Assembly (NCBI GenBank): GCA_020633555.1
Contig: JACKDL010000004.1
Coordinates: 62,001-126,000, forward strand
Direction of reading: 5' to 3'
Source: Myxococcales bacterium
GTDB lineage: Bacteria; Myxococcota_A; Bradymonadia; UBA7976; UBA1532
Length of the DNA: 64,000 bases
Numbering within the stretch: position 1 is the stretch's first letter; the number at the start of each line of letters is the position of its first letter. Below, piece after piece: positions 54,100 to 61,438 of the stretch. Position numbers and translations under genes: made by a program. The notes below the pieces were generated by a model. It made no database searches, was not told the DNA's origin, and was given only the letters and a program-made list of their open reading frames with translations.

Positions 54100-54939
54100 A
54101 TGACCCTGCCCGACTTCTCGAAGCTGCGCGCCGGCGAGGCGGACTGCCCGTCGGATCTGGCGTTGGACCAGTACCTGGCCCGGGGGCTGGAGGCTGCGGC
54201 CCTGGCCGAGGTGCAGGCCCACCTGGACGACGGCTGTGCCGCCTGCGCCGCGCGGCTGAGCGAGCGCCGGGCGGGCTTCGCGGCCTTCGGGCAGGTGGAC
54301 GAGCGCAAGCTGCTGGCCCGCATCCGGGGCGAGCTGGACACCCGGCAGTCCTTCTTCGGCGACTGGTTCACCGGCTGGTCCACCACGCTGAAGCGCCTGA
54401 TCGTGCCCGTGGGGCTGGCGGCGGCCGCGGCGCTGGTGGTCTTCCTGCGGCCGGTGGATCCCGGCGCCGATCGGGTGACGGGCTCGCTGACGGCGGAGCC
54501 GGGCGTGGGCGCCCTGCAGGGGCCCGACGGCGTGCGCACCAAGGGCGGCCTGAACCTGCAGGTGCACCGCATGGTGGGCAGCGGCAGCGAGGCGGTGCTC
54601 TCGGGCGATCCCTTCGCGCCCGGCGACCGCATCCGCTTCCTGGTGGACCTGCCCAGCGAGGGTCAGGTGAAGGTGGTGGGCGTCGAGGCCGACGGCACGC
54701 TGTACACCGCCTGGCCGCTGGAAGAGGGGACCGCCACCCGGCTGCCCCAGGGGGCCGATCAGGCCCTGCCCGGGGCGGTGGAGCTGGACGACACCGTGGG
54801 CACCGAGACCCTGTTCCTGGTGCACTGCCCGCAGGCCGACACCGCGCCCACCTGCCGCAGCCAGGGCCCCGGGGCCGCCCCCACCTGCGACGCGGGCTGC
54901 AGCCTGTCGAAGTTCACGGTCACCAAGCGGTCGCCGTGA
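54100..54939 (+). CDS. zf-HC2-like, single-TM, DUF4384-like protein
   Basis: 279 residues. The N-terminus (~20-60) carries an anti-sigma-type Cys/His zinc-finger-like motif (HLDDGCAACAARL). One transmembrane segment (~104-122, LIVPVGLAAAAALVVFL) follows. The extracytoplasmic part (~140-255) matches DUF4384: LNLQVHRMVGSGS, FAPGDRIRFLVDLPSEGQVKVVGVE (read as FAPGDRIRFLVDLP), LYTAWPLEEG and LPGAVELDD. This is the architecture of an anti-sigma-like membrane sensor, but no ECF sigma gene lies upstream or downstream, so the partner must be elsewhere or lost. An intrinsic terminator follows. Confidence 0.82.
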   Translation: MTLPDFSKLRAGEADCPSDLALDQYLARGLEAAALAEVQAHLDDGCAACAARLSERRAGFAAFGQVDERKLLARIRGELDTRQSFFGDWFTGWSTTLKRLIVPVGLAAAAALVVFLRPVDPGADRVTGSLTAEPGVGALQGPDGVRTKGGLNLQVHRMVGSGSEAVLSGDPFAPGDRIRFLVDLPSEGQVKVVGVEADGTLYTAWPLEEGTATRLPQGADQALPGAVELDDTVGTETLFLVHCPQADTAPTCRSQGPGAAPTCDAGCSLSKFTVTKRSP

Positions 54940-54961
54940 GCGGCTGCGTGGCTAAGTGAAT

Positions 54962-54991
54962 GAACTGAAACAGGTTTTTCAGTTTGTTTTT
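54962..54991 (+). terminator. intrinsic terminator after the DUF4384-like gene
   Basis: AACTGAAA and TTTCAGTT (54963-54970 and 54977-54984) form an 8-bp stem with a CAGGTT loop, followed by TGTTTTT. Markedly AT-rich for this window. It separates the 54100 gene from the asnB leader region. Its loop and stem could also belong to the 5' edge of the asnB promoter. Confidence 0.75.
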
Positions 54992-55044
54992 GCGGCGGTC
55001 GCCCCGGCCTGCCTACGGTCGAGGGGCAAGCCACGGAGGCCCCA

Positions 55045-55137
55045 GTGACCCACCGCCGCGCCCCCTTCCTGACCCTGGCCCCCGCGGCGGCCGCCTCTGT
55101 CTTCGCCCCGCAGACCAACAACAACAACGCCACCTGA
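55045..55137 (+). CDS. asnB leader peptide with four consecutive Asn codons
   Basis: A 30-codon ORF: GTG start at 55045, GGAGG (55035-55039) five bases upstream, TGA at 55135-55137. The product reads MTHRRAPFLTLAPA, then AAASVFAPQT, then Asn-Asn-Asn-Asn-Ala-Thr. The four Asn codons (all AAC, 55117-55128) are two codons before the stop and about 64 bases before the asnB ATG. Four consecutive codons for the amino acid made by the next gene's enzyme are the hallmark of ribosome-mediated attenuator leaders (as in trp or his leaders). It is not long enough, nor does it have the neighbours, to be a RiPP precursor. Role: Asn-starved ribosomes would stall here. Confidence 0.75.
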   Translation: MTHRRAPFLTLAPAAAASVFAPQTNNNNAT

Positions 55138-55160
55138 ACGCGCGCTCGCTCGGTGGTCTG

Positions 55161-55183
55161 TCCTGCGCCGGGTGGGCGCAGGA
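55161..55183 (+). promoter_or_regulatory. hairpin sequestering the asnB Shine-Dalgarno
   Basis: TCCTGCGCC (55161-55169) and GGCGCAGGA (55175-55183) form a 9-bp perfect stem with loop GGGTG. The 3' arm overlaps the SD core AGGAGGG (55180-55186) eight bases before the asnB ATG. A competing pairing is possible between GCAGACCA (55110-55117, at the start of the Asn codons) and TGGTCTGT (55154-55161), seven Watson-Crick pairs plus one G-U, which would disturb the hairpin. There is no T-tract after the stem, so translational rather than transcription-termination control is the likelier mode. Confidence 0.7.
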
Positions 55184-55191
55184 GGGACCCC

Positions 55192-56856
55192 ATGTGCGGC
55201 TTCTACGGCATCCTCGACCACACCCAGCCCATCGCTGAGGGCCGCCGCGCGGCCCTGCGCCACGCCCGGACCCTGCGCCACCGCGGGCCCGACTGGACCG
55301 GCGTGTACGCCGCCGAGGGCGTGGCCCTGGCCCACGAGCGGCTGGCCATCGTCGATCCCCACCACGGCAGCCAGCCCCTGGTGAGCCCCGACGGCCAGCT
55401 CGTGCTGGCCGTGAACGGCGAGATCTACGACCACGCCGCCCACCGCGCGCGCTTCGCCGACTGGCCCTTCACCACGGCCTCGGACTGCGAGGTCATTCTG
55501 CCCCTGTATCGGGCCCACGGCGCCGAGTTGGTGCACCACCTGCGGGGAATGTTCGCCTTCGTGCTGGTGGACCGGGGCACCGGCGACTGGCTCATCGCCC
55601 GGGATCCGCTGGGCATCATCCCGCTGTACTTCGGCCGCGACGCCCAGGGGGCCCTGCACGTGGCCTCGGAGATGAAGGCCCTGCTGCCCCACTGCGAGGC
55701 GGTGCAGGCCTTCCCGCCGGGGCACGTGTGGGCGAAGGGGCAGGCCGCGCCGCAGCGCTGGTATGAGCGGCCGTGGATGGCGCTGGAGGGGGTGGCCGAC
55801 GCCCCGGCGGATCCGGTGGCCCTGCGCGAGGCCCTCATCGACAGCGTGCGGGCCCACCTGATGAGCGACGTGCCCTACGGCGTGCTGCTGTCGGGGGGCC
55901 TGGACTCGTCGGTGGTGGCCGCCATCGCCGCCCGGCTGGCCGAGCGCCGGGTGGAGGCCGATGGGCAGGCGCCGGCGTGGTGGCCCCGGCTGCACAGCTT
56001 CTCCATCGGGCTGGCGGGCTCGCCCGATCTGGCGGCCGCGGCGCAGGTGGCCGAGCACCTGGGCACCGCGCACCACGGCTTCGAGTTCACCGTGCAGGAG
56101 GGCATCGACGCGCTGGACGAGGTGATCGGCCACCTGGAGACCTTCGACGTCACCACCGTGCGGGCCAGCACGCCCATGTACCTGATGGCCCGCCGCATCA
56201 AGGCCATGGGCGTGAAGATGGTGCTCTCGGGCGAGGGCTCCGACGAGCTGTTCGGGGGCTACCTGTACTTCCACAAGGCGCCGAGCGACGCCGAGTTCCA
56301 CGCCGAGACCGTGCGCAAGCTGGGCGACCTGCACCAGTTCGACTGCCTGCGCGCCAACAAGAGCATGGCCGCCTGGGGCGTGGAGTGCCGGGTGCCCTTC
56401 CTGGACACCCGCTTCGTGGATCACGCCATGGGCGTGCACCCCCGCCACAAGCGCTGCGGCGACCGCATCGAGAAGCACCTGCTGCGCGAGGCGTTCCAGG
56501 GCTGGCTGCCCGAGGCGGTGCTGTGGCGCCAGAAGGAGCAGTTCAGCGACGGGGTGGGCTACCGCTGGATCGACGGCCTGAAGGCCCACGCCGAGCGGGT
56601 GGTGAGCGACCGGCAGCTCGCCGAGGCCGCCGACCGCTTCCCGGTGGGCACGCCCAAGACCAAGGAGGCCTACCTGTACCGGGCCATCTTCGCGAAGCGC
56701 TACCCGCAGGCCAGCGCCGCGGCCACGGTGCCCACCGGCGACAGCATCGCCTGCAGCAGCCCGGCGGCCCTCGCCTGGGACGCCAGCTTCCGGGCCAGCG
56801 CCGATCCCTCGGGCCGCGCGGTGGCGGGCGTGCACCGGGCGGCCTACGGGGGGTGA
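55192..56856 (+). CDS. asnB: glutamine-hydrolysing asparagine synthase
   Basis: 554 residues. Converts Asp + Gln + ATP to Asn + Glu + AMP + PPi in the cytoplasm. The N-terminal glutaminase domain starts MCGFYGIL with catalytic Cys2; the synthetase domain holds the PP-loop LSGGLDSS at 233-240. The sequence parallels E. coli AsnB through RASTPMYLMARRIKAMGVKMVLSGEGSDELFGGYL (read as MVLSGEGSDELFGGYL), KEQFSDGVGYRWID, KEAYLYRAIF and the C-terminal DPSGRAVAGVH. No lasso-type fusion or truncation. The ATG at 55192 has AGGAGGG eight bases upstream, sequestered by the hairpin described separately. Confidence 0.95.
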   Translation: MCGFYGILDHTQPIAEGRRAALRHARTLRHRGPDWTGVYAAEGVALAHERLAIVDPHHGSQPLVSPDGQLVLAVNGEIYDHAAHRARFADWPFTTASDCEVILPLYRAHGAELVHHLRGMFAFVLVDRGTGDWLIARDPLGIIPLYFGRDAQGALHVASEMKALLPHCEAVQAFPPGHVWAKGQAAPQRWYERPWMALEGVADAPADPVALREALIDSVRAHLMSDVPYGVLLSGGLDSSVVAAIAARLAERRVEADGQAPAWWPRLHSFSIGLAGSPDLAAAAQVAEHLGTAHHGFEFTVQEGIDALDEVIGHLETFDVTTVRASTPMYLMARRIKAMGVKMVLSGEGSDELFGGYLYFHKAPSDAEFHAETVRKLGDLHQFDCLRANKSMAAWGVECRVPFLDTRFVDHAMGVHPRHKRCGDRIEKHLLREAFQGWLPEAVLWRQKEQFSDGVGYRWIDGLKAHAERVVSDRQLAEAADRFPVGTPKTKEAYLYRAIFAKRYPQASAAATVPTGDSIACSSPAALAWDASFRASADPSGRAVAGVHRAAYGG

Positions 56857-56865
56857 GCGGGCGGA

Positions 56866-59559
56866 TCAGCGCTGCAGGCGCGGGCCCGGCACGGGGGCGG
56901 GGGGCAGGCCCTGGGCGGCGCGCCAGGCCTGGTAGCGGGCCCAGTCGCGGTCGAAGGCGGCCGCCTCGGCGCGGGCCTCGTCGACCCGGTCGTCCCGGTC
57001 CTCGTCGTGGGCTTCGTCGGCCTGCTCGTCCCGGTCCAGGGCGGCGATGCGGCGGTCGGCCTCGGCGCGGCTGATGCGGCCCATGCGCCACAGGCGCCAG
57101 GCGTCCAGCACCTGGCCGAGCTGCGGCCAGCGGTCGGGGCTGCGCCAGTCCTGGGCCGCCGACTTCTTCCCGCCGGGCGCGTCCTCGGGGGTGATCTCGG
57201 GCTGGACCTGGCGGGGCAGGGCGTCGAAGGGGGTGAAGTCGGGCTCGGCGGTGAACAGGTCGTACAGCGGGGCGGCGGCGGCGTCGGGGCGGCCCAGCGG
57301 GGGCAGGCCCAGGATGGCCTCGAGGGTGGCGAACAGGCTCATGAAGGCGCCCTGCACGTGGCTGACGTGGCCGCGCTTCGCCCAGGGGCTCACCACCAGC
57401 ACCGCCGAGCGCAGCGCGTCCAGGTGGTCCTCGCAGCCCTGGGGGTCGTCCTGCACGATGAACACCGCGCTCTTGGCCCAGTACGGGCTCTTGGACAGGG
57501 CGTCGATGAACAGGCCCACGGCGTAGTCGTTGTCGGCCACCATCGACTCGGGCGTGGGCGCGCCGGGGGTGGTGCCCACCGTGTGGTCGTTGGGCAGCAG
57601 CAGGTAGGTGAAGCGGGGCAGCTCCCCGGCATGCAGCTTCTCGATCACGTAGGCCGCCTTGGCCTCGTCGGTCACGCCGTAGTTGGTGAAGGGCCCGCCG
57701 GGGTAGCGGGTGTCGCTGTACTGGATCATGCGCTCGCCGTTCGCGGCGGTGGCGAAGGTGCCCACGATCTCGCCGTAGATGGTCAGGCTCACGCCGTGGT
57801 CAACCAGGTGGGTGAACAGGTTGCCCACGTCGGGCACGGTGGCCGCCGACACCGGGAAGTCCGAGAAGTCGCCGCTGCGCACGTCCTCGATCCACATGCG
57901 CTCGGCGAACTCGGTGAGGTGCACGCCGGTGAGCATGCTGTGGCCCGAGTCGCTGTTGGGGGTGTCGGTGTAGAAGTTGTCGCCCAGGGCGAAGGCGCGG
58001 GCCAGGGCGTGCTGGTTGGGGGTGATGGCCTCGCCCCAGCGCACATACGCGGGATCGGCGGCCGCGCGGGGGTCGCCCAGGTCCCCGAACACGCAGTCGA
58101 AGGTCTTGTTTTCTTTGACGATCAGCACCACGTGCTCGATGGGCGAGCGCTCGCCCGCGCGGGTGGGCACCGGGAAGAACTGATCGGGGCACGGATCGGC
58201 GCCCCAGGCGGCCCGCGGCCGCTGGAAGTTGGCGCTCACCTGGGCGGTGGCCTGGGCCAGATCCACGGCGGCCAGATCCACCCGGGTCACGCTGCCTTGG
58301 AAGCGCTGCTTGGCGCCCTGACCCTCGCTGGGCCCCACGCCACCGCCCTTGCCCTCCACCACCACCAGCAGCCCCGCCCGTGTGTCCAGCGCGAGCGCGG
58401 TGGGGTACCAGGCGGTGGGCAGGGCGCCCAGCACGGCCAGGGGATCGGTGCTGAGCACGCTGACCGCGTTGTCGGCGCCCCGGCTGGCGTACAGGCGGCC
58501 GGTTTCGGCGTCGAAGGCCAGCGCGTTCACGTTGCTGTTGGCCCGCGGGGCCCCGCTGGCGTCCACCAGATCGGCCTCGGCCACCGCCACCGTGTCGGTG
58601 ACGTCGCCGGTGGCGGGGTCCAGGGCCACCACCACGTCGCTGCCGCTCACCGCGGCCCACACGGTGCCGCCGTCGGGCGCCACGGCCAGGCCGGCCGGGC
58701 TGGTGGGCAGGGGGATCGAGCGCACCAGCACGCCCTGGGCGGGGTCGATGACCGCCACCGTCTCGCCCTCCAGATCCGAGGCCCACAGGCTGTCGCCGTC
58801 GGTGCCGGGCACCCAGGCGAGCTGCCACGCCATGATCTGGTCGGTGTCCACGGCCGCCTGCGCCTCGCCGGTGGCGGTGTCCACCTGCACCACCTGGCCG
58901 CGGTCCAGGCGGGCCACCCACAGGTGGGCGCCGTCGGGGCTCAGCGCCAGGTCCGAGGTGTAGCCGGCCACGGGCCAGGCGGCGGCCTGCGCCACGGTGC
59001 CGTCGGCCTGCACGTCGAAGACGTCCACGCTGCCGCCCACCCCGGACGAGGCGTACAGGCGCAGCCCGTCGGGGCTGAGCGCCAGCCCGTGGAAGGCCTG
59101 CCCGCGGTCCACGTCCTGGCGGATCTCGCCGGTGGCGCGGTCCACCACCAGCAGGCGCCGGTCGTCGCTGCTGGCGCTGGCCACGTAGGCCACCGGGTGT
59201 GCGGGGTGCAGCCGCACGGCCACGGGGAAGCCGGGCAGCACGGTGGTTGGGCCGGCGGGGGTGGTCTGGCGCCCGTCGTGGATGAGCCAGGGGTGCGCGT
59301 CGGGCTGAGGGCCCGGGCGGCGGAGCAGTGCGGCCGGGGGCTCGGGGGCGCACGGGGGCAGGCCTGCGTCCGGGGGCAGCGCGTCGGGCGGGGCGGCGTC
59401 CCGGGGCGCCGCGTCGGGGGTGGGCGCCTGATCCGCCGGGGCAGCGTCCAAGGGGGCCGCGTCCACCGCCCGATCGGGGCCCGCCGGGGTCGCCGGGCCG
59501 TCATCACACGCCAACACGCCAAGGGCCAGGCTGGCGATCATCCACAGTGTGCTTCGCAT
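56866..59559 (-). CDS. YncE-type propeller plus phosphoesterase-family lipoprotein
   Basis: 897 residues. Lipobox LGVLAC (Cys18), an Asp/Ala/Pro linker (~22-70), a seven-bladed YncE-type beta-propeller (~80-400, SPDGLRLYASSG, SPDGAHLWVARLD, APDGGTVWAAVSG), then a phosphoesterase/alkaline-phosphatase-superfamily domain (~470-800) with EHVVLIVKENKTFDCVFGDLGD (read as EHVVLIVKENKTFD), DTPNSDSGHSMLTG (metal-binding and nucleophile region), LPNDHTVGT and FIVQDDPQGCEDH. This bifunctional YncE/alkaline phosphatase architecture is known across Bacteria. The C-terminus is a charged helical tail. Acts on the cell surface; substrate unknown. Divergent from the MopE-like gene. Confidence 0.88.
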   Translation of the reverse strand: MRSTLWMIASLALGVLACDDGPATPAGPDRAVDAAPLDAAPADQAPTPDAAPRDAAPPDALPPDAGLPPCAPEPPAALLRRPGPQPDAHPWLIHDGRQTTPAGPTTVLPGFPVAVRLHPAHPVAYVASASSDDRRLLVVDRATGEIRQDVDRGQAFHGLALSPDGLRLYASSGVGGSVDVFDVQADGTVAQAAAWPVAGYTSDLALSPDGAHLWVARLDRGQVVQVDTATGEAQAAVDTDQIMAWQLAWVPGTDGDSLWASDLEGETVAVIDPAQGVLVRSIPLPTSPAGLAVAPDGGTVWAAVSGSDVVVALDPATGDVTDTVAVAEADLVDASGAPRANSNVNALAFDAETGRLYASRGADNAVSVLSTDPLAVLGALPTAWYPTALALDTRAGLLVVVEGKGGGVGPSEGQGAKQRFQGSVTRVDLAAVDLAQATAQVSANFQRPRAAWGADPCPDQFFPVPTRAGERSPIEHVVLIVKENKTFDCVFGDLGDPRAAADPAYVRWGEAITPNQHALARAFALGDNFYTDTPNSDSGHSMLTGVHLTEFAERMWIEDVRSGDFSDFPVSAATVPDVGNLFTHLVDHGVSLTIYGEIVGTFATAANGERMIQYSDTRYPGGPFTNYGVTDEAKAAYVIEKLHAGELPRFTYLLLPNDHTVGTTPGAPTPESMVADNDYAVGLFIDALSKSPYWAKSAVFIVQDDPQGCEDHLDALRSAVLVVSPWAKRGHVSHVQGAFMSLFATLEAILGLPPLGRPDAAAAPLYDLFTAEPDFTPFDALPRQVQPEITPEDAPGGKKSAAQDWRSPDRWPQLGQVLDAWRLWRMGRISRAEADRRIAALDRDEQADEAHDEDRDDRVDEARAEAAAFDRDWARYQAWRAAQGLPPAPVPGPRLQR

Positions 59560-59638
59560 GCGTGAACCGTAGCAGCCCCGGCGCACAGGTGCCTCGGAGT
59601 CCAACCCTGGCGTATGGTGGGGGCCGGGGGAGGTGTCG

Positions 59639-61417
59639 ATGTCACGACTCTGGATCGTGGGGCTGGCGCTCATCGTGGGCTGCCAGACGGAGTTCCCGGC
59701 GCTCGAGGGGGATCTGGCCGTGCCCGACGCGGGGCGCCGGCTGGACGGCGGCCTGGATCGGGGCGCGGCCCTGGATCGGGGGACGCAGGACGCCCGCCCG
59801 GCAGTGCGGGACGGTGCCGTGGCCGATGGGGGCCCGGACCAGGCGGTCCGCGACGCCACTGCGTTGGACGGGGCCCCGCTGGACGACTCGGTGCCCGACG
59901 CCGCGCCCGGCGACCTGGGCCTGGAGGACTTCCGCCTGCCCGACTTCTCGGGCCCCGACGGGGGCCCGCGGGCGGACGCCGAGGTGCCTGACGCGGCGCC
60001 GCCCCTGAGCCCCGAGCCCTGCAACGGCGTGGACGATGACGGCGACGGCCGGGTGGACGAGGGCGCCCGCAACGACTGCGGCGAGTGCGGTCCCACCCCC
60101 GTCGAGGTGTGCAACGGCGAAGACGACGACTGCGACGGCGCCAGCGATGAGGGCGTGGCCAACGCATGCGGGGACTGCGCCAGCCCGCCCGTGGAGGTGT
60201 GCAACGGCGTGGATGACGACTGCGACAACGCCGTGGACGAGGGGCTGCTGAACGTCTGCGGCCTGTGCGCGCTGCCGCCGGTGGAGGTCTGCGACAACGA
60301 CGTGGACGACGACTGCGACGGGGTCATGGACGAGGAGGGGCCGTGCCTGGAGTGCTTCGACCAGGGTGAGAAGTGCAACGGCCTGGACGACGACTGCGAC
60401 GGCGACATCGACGAGACGAAGCGCAACGACTGCGGCGGCTGCGGCCCCACCCCCCGCGAGGTGTGCAACGGGGTGGACGACGACTGCGACGGCAGCGTGG
60501 ACGAGGGCGGGGGCGCCAGCCCCAACGACTGCGGCCGGTGTGGGCCCACCCCCCGCGAGGCGTGCAACGGGGTGGACGATGACTGCGACGGCGAGACCGA
60601 CGAGGGCCTGCGCAACGCCTGCGGCCTGTGCGGCGACCTGCCCCGCGAGGTGTGCAACGGGGTGGACGACGACTGCGACGGCGACGTGGACGAGGACGTG
60701 CGCAACGCCTGCGGCGCCTGCGGCGATCTGCCATTCGAGGCCTGCAATGGGGTGGACGACGACTGCGACGGGCAGGTGGACGAGCACCTGCTGAACGGGT
60801 GCGACCGCTGCCTGCCCCAGCCGGTGATCGAGACGTGCGGCAACGGCGCCGACGACGACTGCGACGGGCAGGTGGACGAGGCGCTCTGCGCGCCCTGCCT
60901 GGCGGTGCCCGAGCAGTGCGACCTGGTGGACAACGACTGCGACGGCGAGATCGACGAAGGGCTGCGCAACGCCTGTGGGCTGTGCGGGGGGCCCGCGGTG
61001 GAGCTGTGCAACAACCTCGATGACGACTGCGACGGGCGCACCGACGAGGGCCTGCGCAACGGCTGCGGCACCTGCGCGCCCTTCCTGCCCGACGTGTGCG
61101 ACTGGATCGACAACGACTGCGACGGGCGCACCGACGAGGGCGTGCGTGACGCGTGCGGCGAGTGCCGGCCGCCCCAGCCCGAGGCCTGCACGGGCATCGA
61201 CGACGACTGCGACGGGCGCACCGACGAGGGGCTGCGCAACGCCTGCGGGTTGTGCGGCGCCGACGCCCTCGAGGTCTGCGACGAGCGCGACAACGACTGC
61301 GACGGGCGCACGGACGAGGGGTTGCGCAACGCCTGCGGGGACTGCGGCCCGCCGGCGCGGGATCGAGAAGGCGGGGGGGACCAGGACTGCGACGGTCGGC
61401 TCGACGAGGACGGCTGA
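59639..61417 (+). CDS. MopE-like lipoprotein with 16 Asp/Cys repeats
   Basis: 592 residues. Start ATG at 59639 (GGGGGAGG upstream; GTG at 59633 is an alternative). Lipobox ALIVGC (Cys14), an Asp/Ala/Pro linker to ~125, then 16 tandem ~30-residue repeats of the type CNGVDDDCDGxxDEG with a linker containing a second Cys pair (NACGLCG). MopE is the Methylococcus surface protein that binds copper through a kynurenine-modified site; its DxDxDG loops also resemble EF-hand-like calcium sites. Here each repeat offers two Cys and five to six acidic side chains, so metal binding (Ca or Cu) and disulfide stacking are both possible. Confidence 0.85.
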   Translation: MSRLWIVGLALIVGCQTEFPALEGDLAVPDAGRRLDGGLDRGAALDRGTQDARPAVRDGAVADGGPDQAVRDATALDGAPLDDSVPDAAPGDLGLEDFRLPDFSGPDGGPRADAEVPDAAPPLSPEPCNGVDDDGDGRVDEGARNDCGECGPTPVEVCNGEDDDCDGASDEGVANACGDCASPPVEVCNGVDDDCDNAVDEGLLNVCGLCALPPVEVCDNDVDDDCDGVMDEEGPCLECFDQGEKCNGLDDDCDGDIDETKRNDCGGCGPTPREVCNGVDDDCDGSVDEGGGASPNDCGRCGPTPREACNGVDDDCDGETDEGLRNACGLCGDLPREVCNGVDDDCDGDVDEDVRNACGACGDLPFEACNGVDDDCDGQVDEHLLNGCDRCLPQPVIETCGNGADDDCDGQVDEALCAPCLAVPEQCDLVDNDCDGEIDEGLRNACGLCGGPAVELCNNLDDDCDGRTDEGLRNGCGTCAPFLPDVCDWIDNDCDGRTDEGVRDACGECRPPQPEACTGIDDDCDGRTDEGLRNACGLCGADALEVCDERDNDCDGRTDEGLRNACGDCGPPARDREGGGDQDCDGRLDEDG

Positions 61418-61438
61418 GCCGACGGGCTCGGCCCCGGG

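Noticed and set aside
52429..54939. Prophage or tailocin fragment
   Set aside because: Only tail-collar paralogues are present; no sheath, baseplate, tape-measure, lysis or integrase genes flank them.
54962..54991. Attenuator terminator belonging to asnB
   Set aside because: It lies upstream of the leader ORF's SD and is followed by the leader, so it cannot be the regulated terminator; it is better read as the terminator of the preceding gene.
55045..55137. Lasso-peptide precursor next to an AsnB-like cyclase
   Set aside because: The AsnB is the canonical glutamine-hydrolysing type throughout, with no RRE or protease gene beside it; the leader ends in four Asn and lacks any core-peptide pattern.
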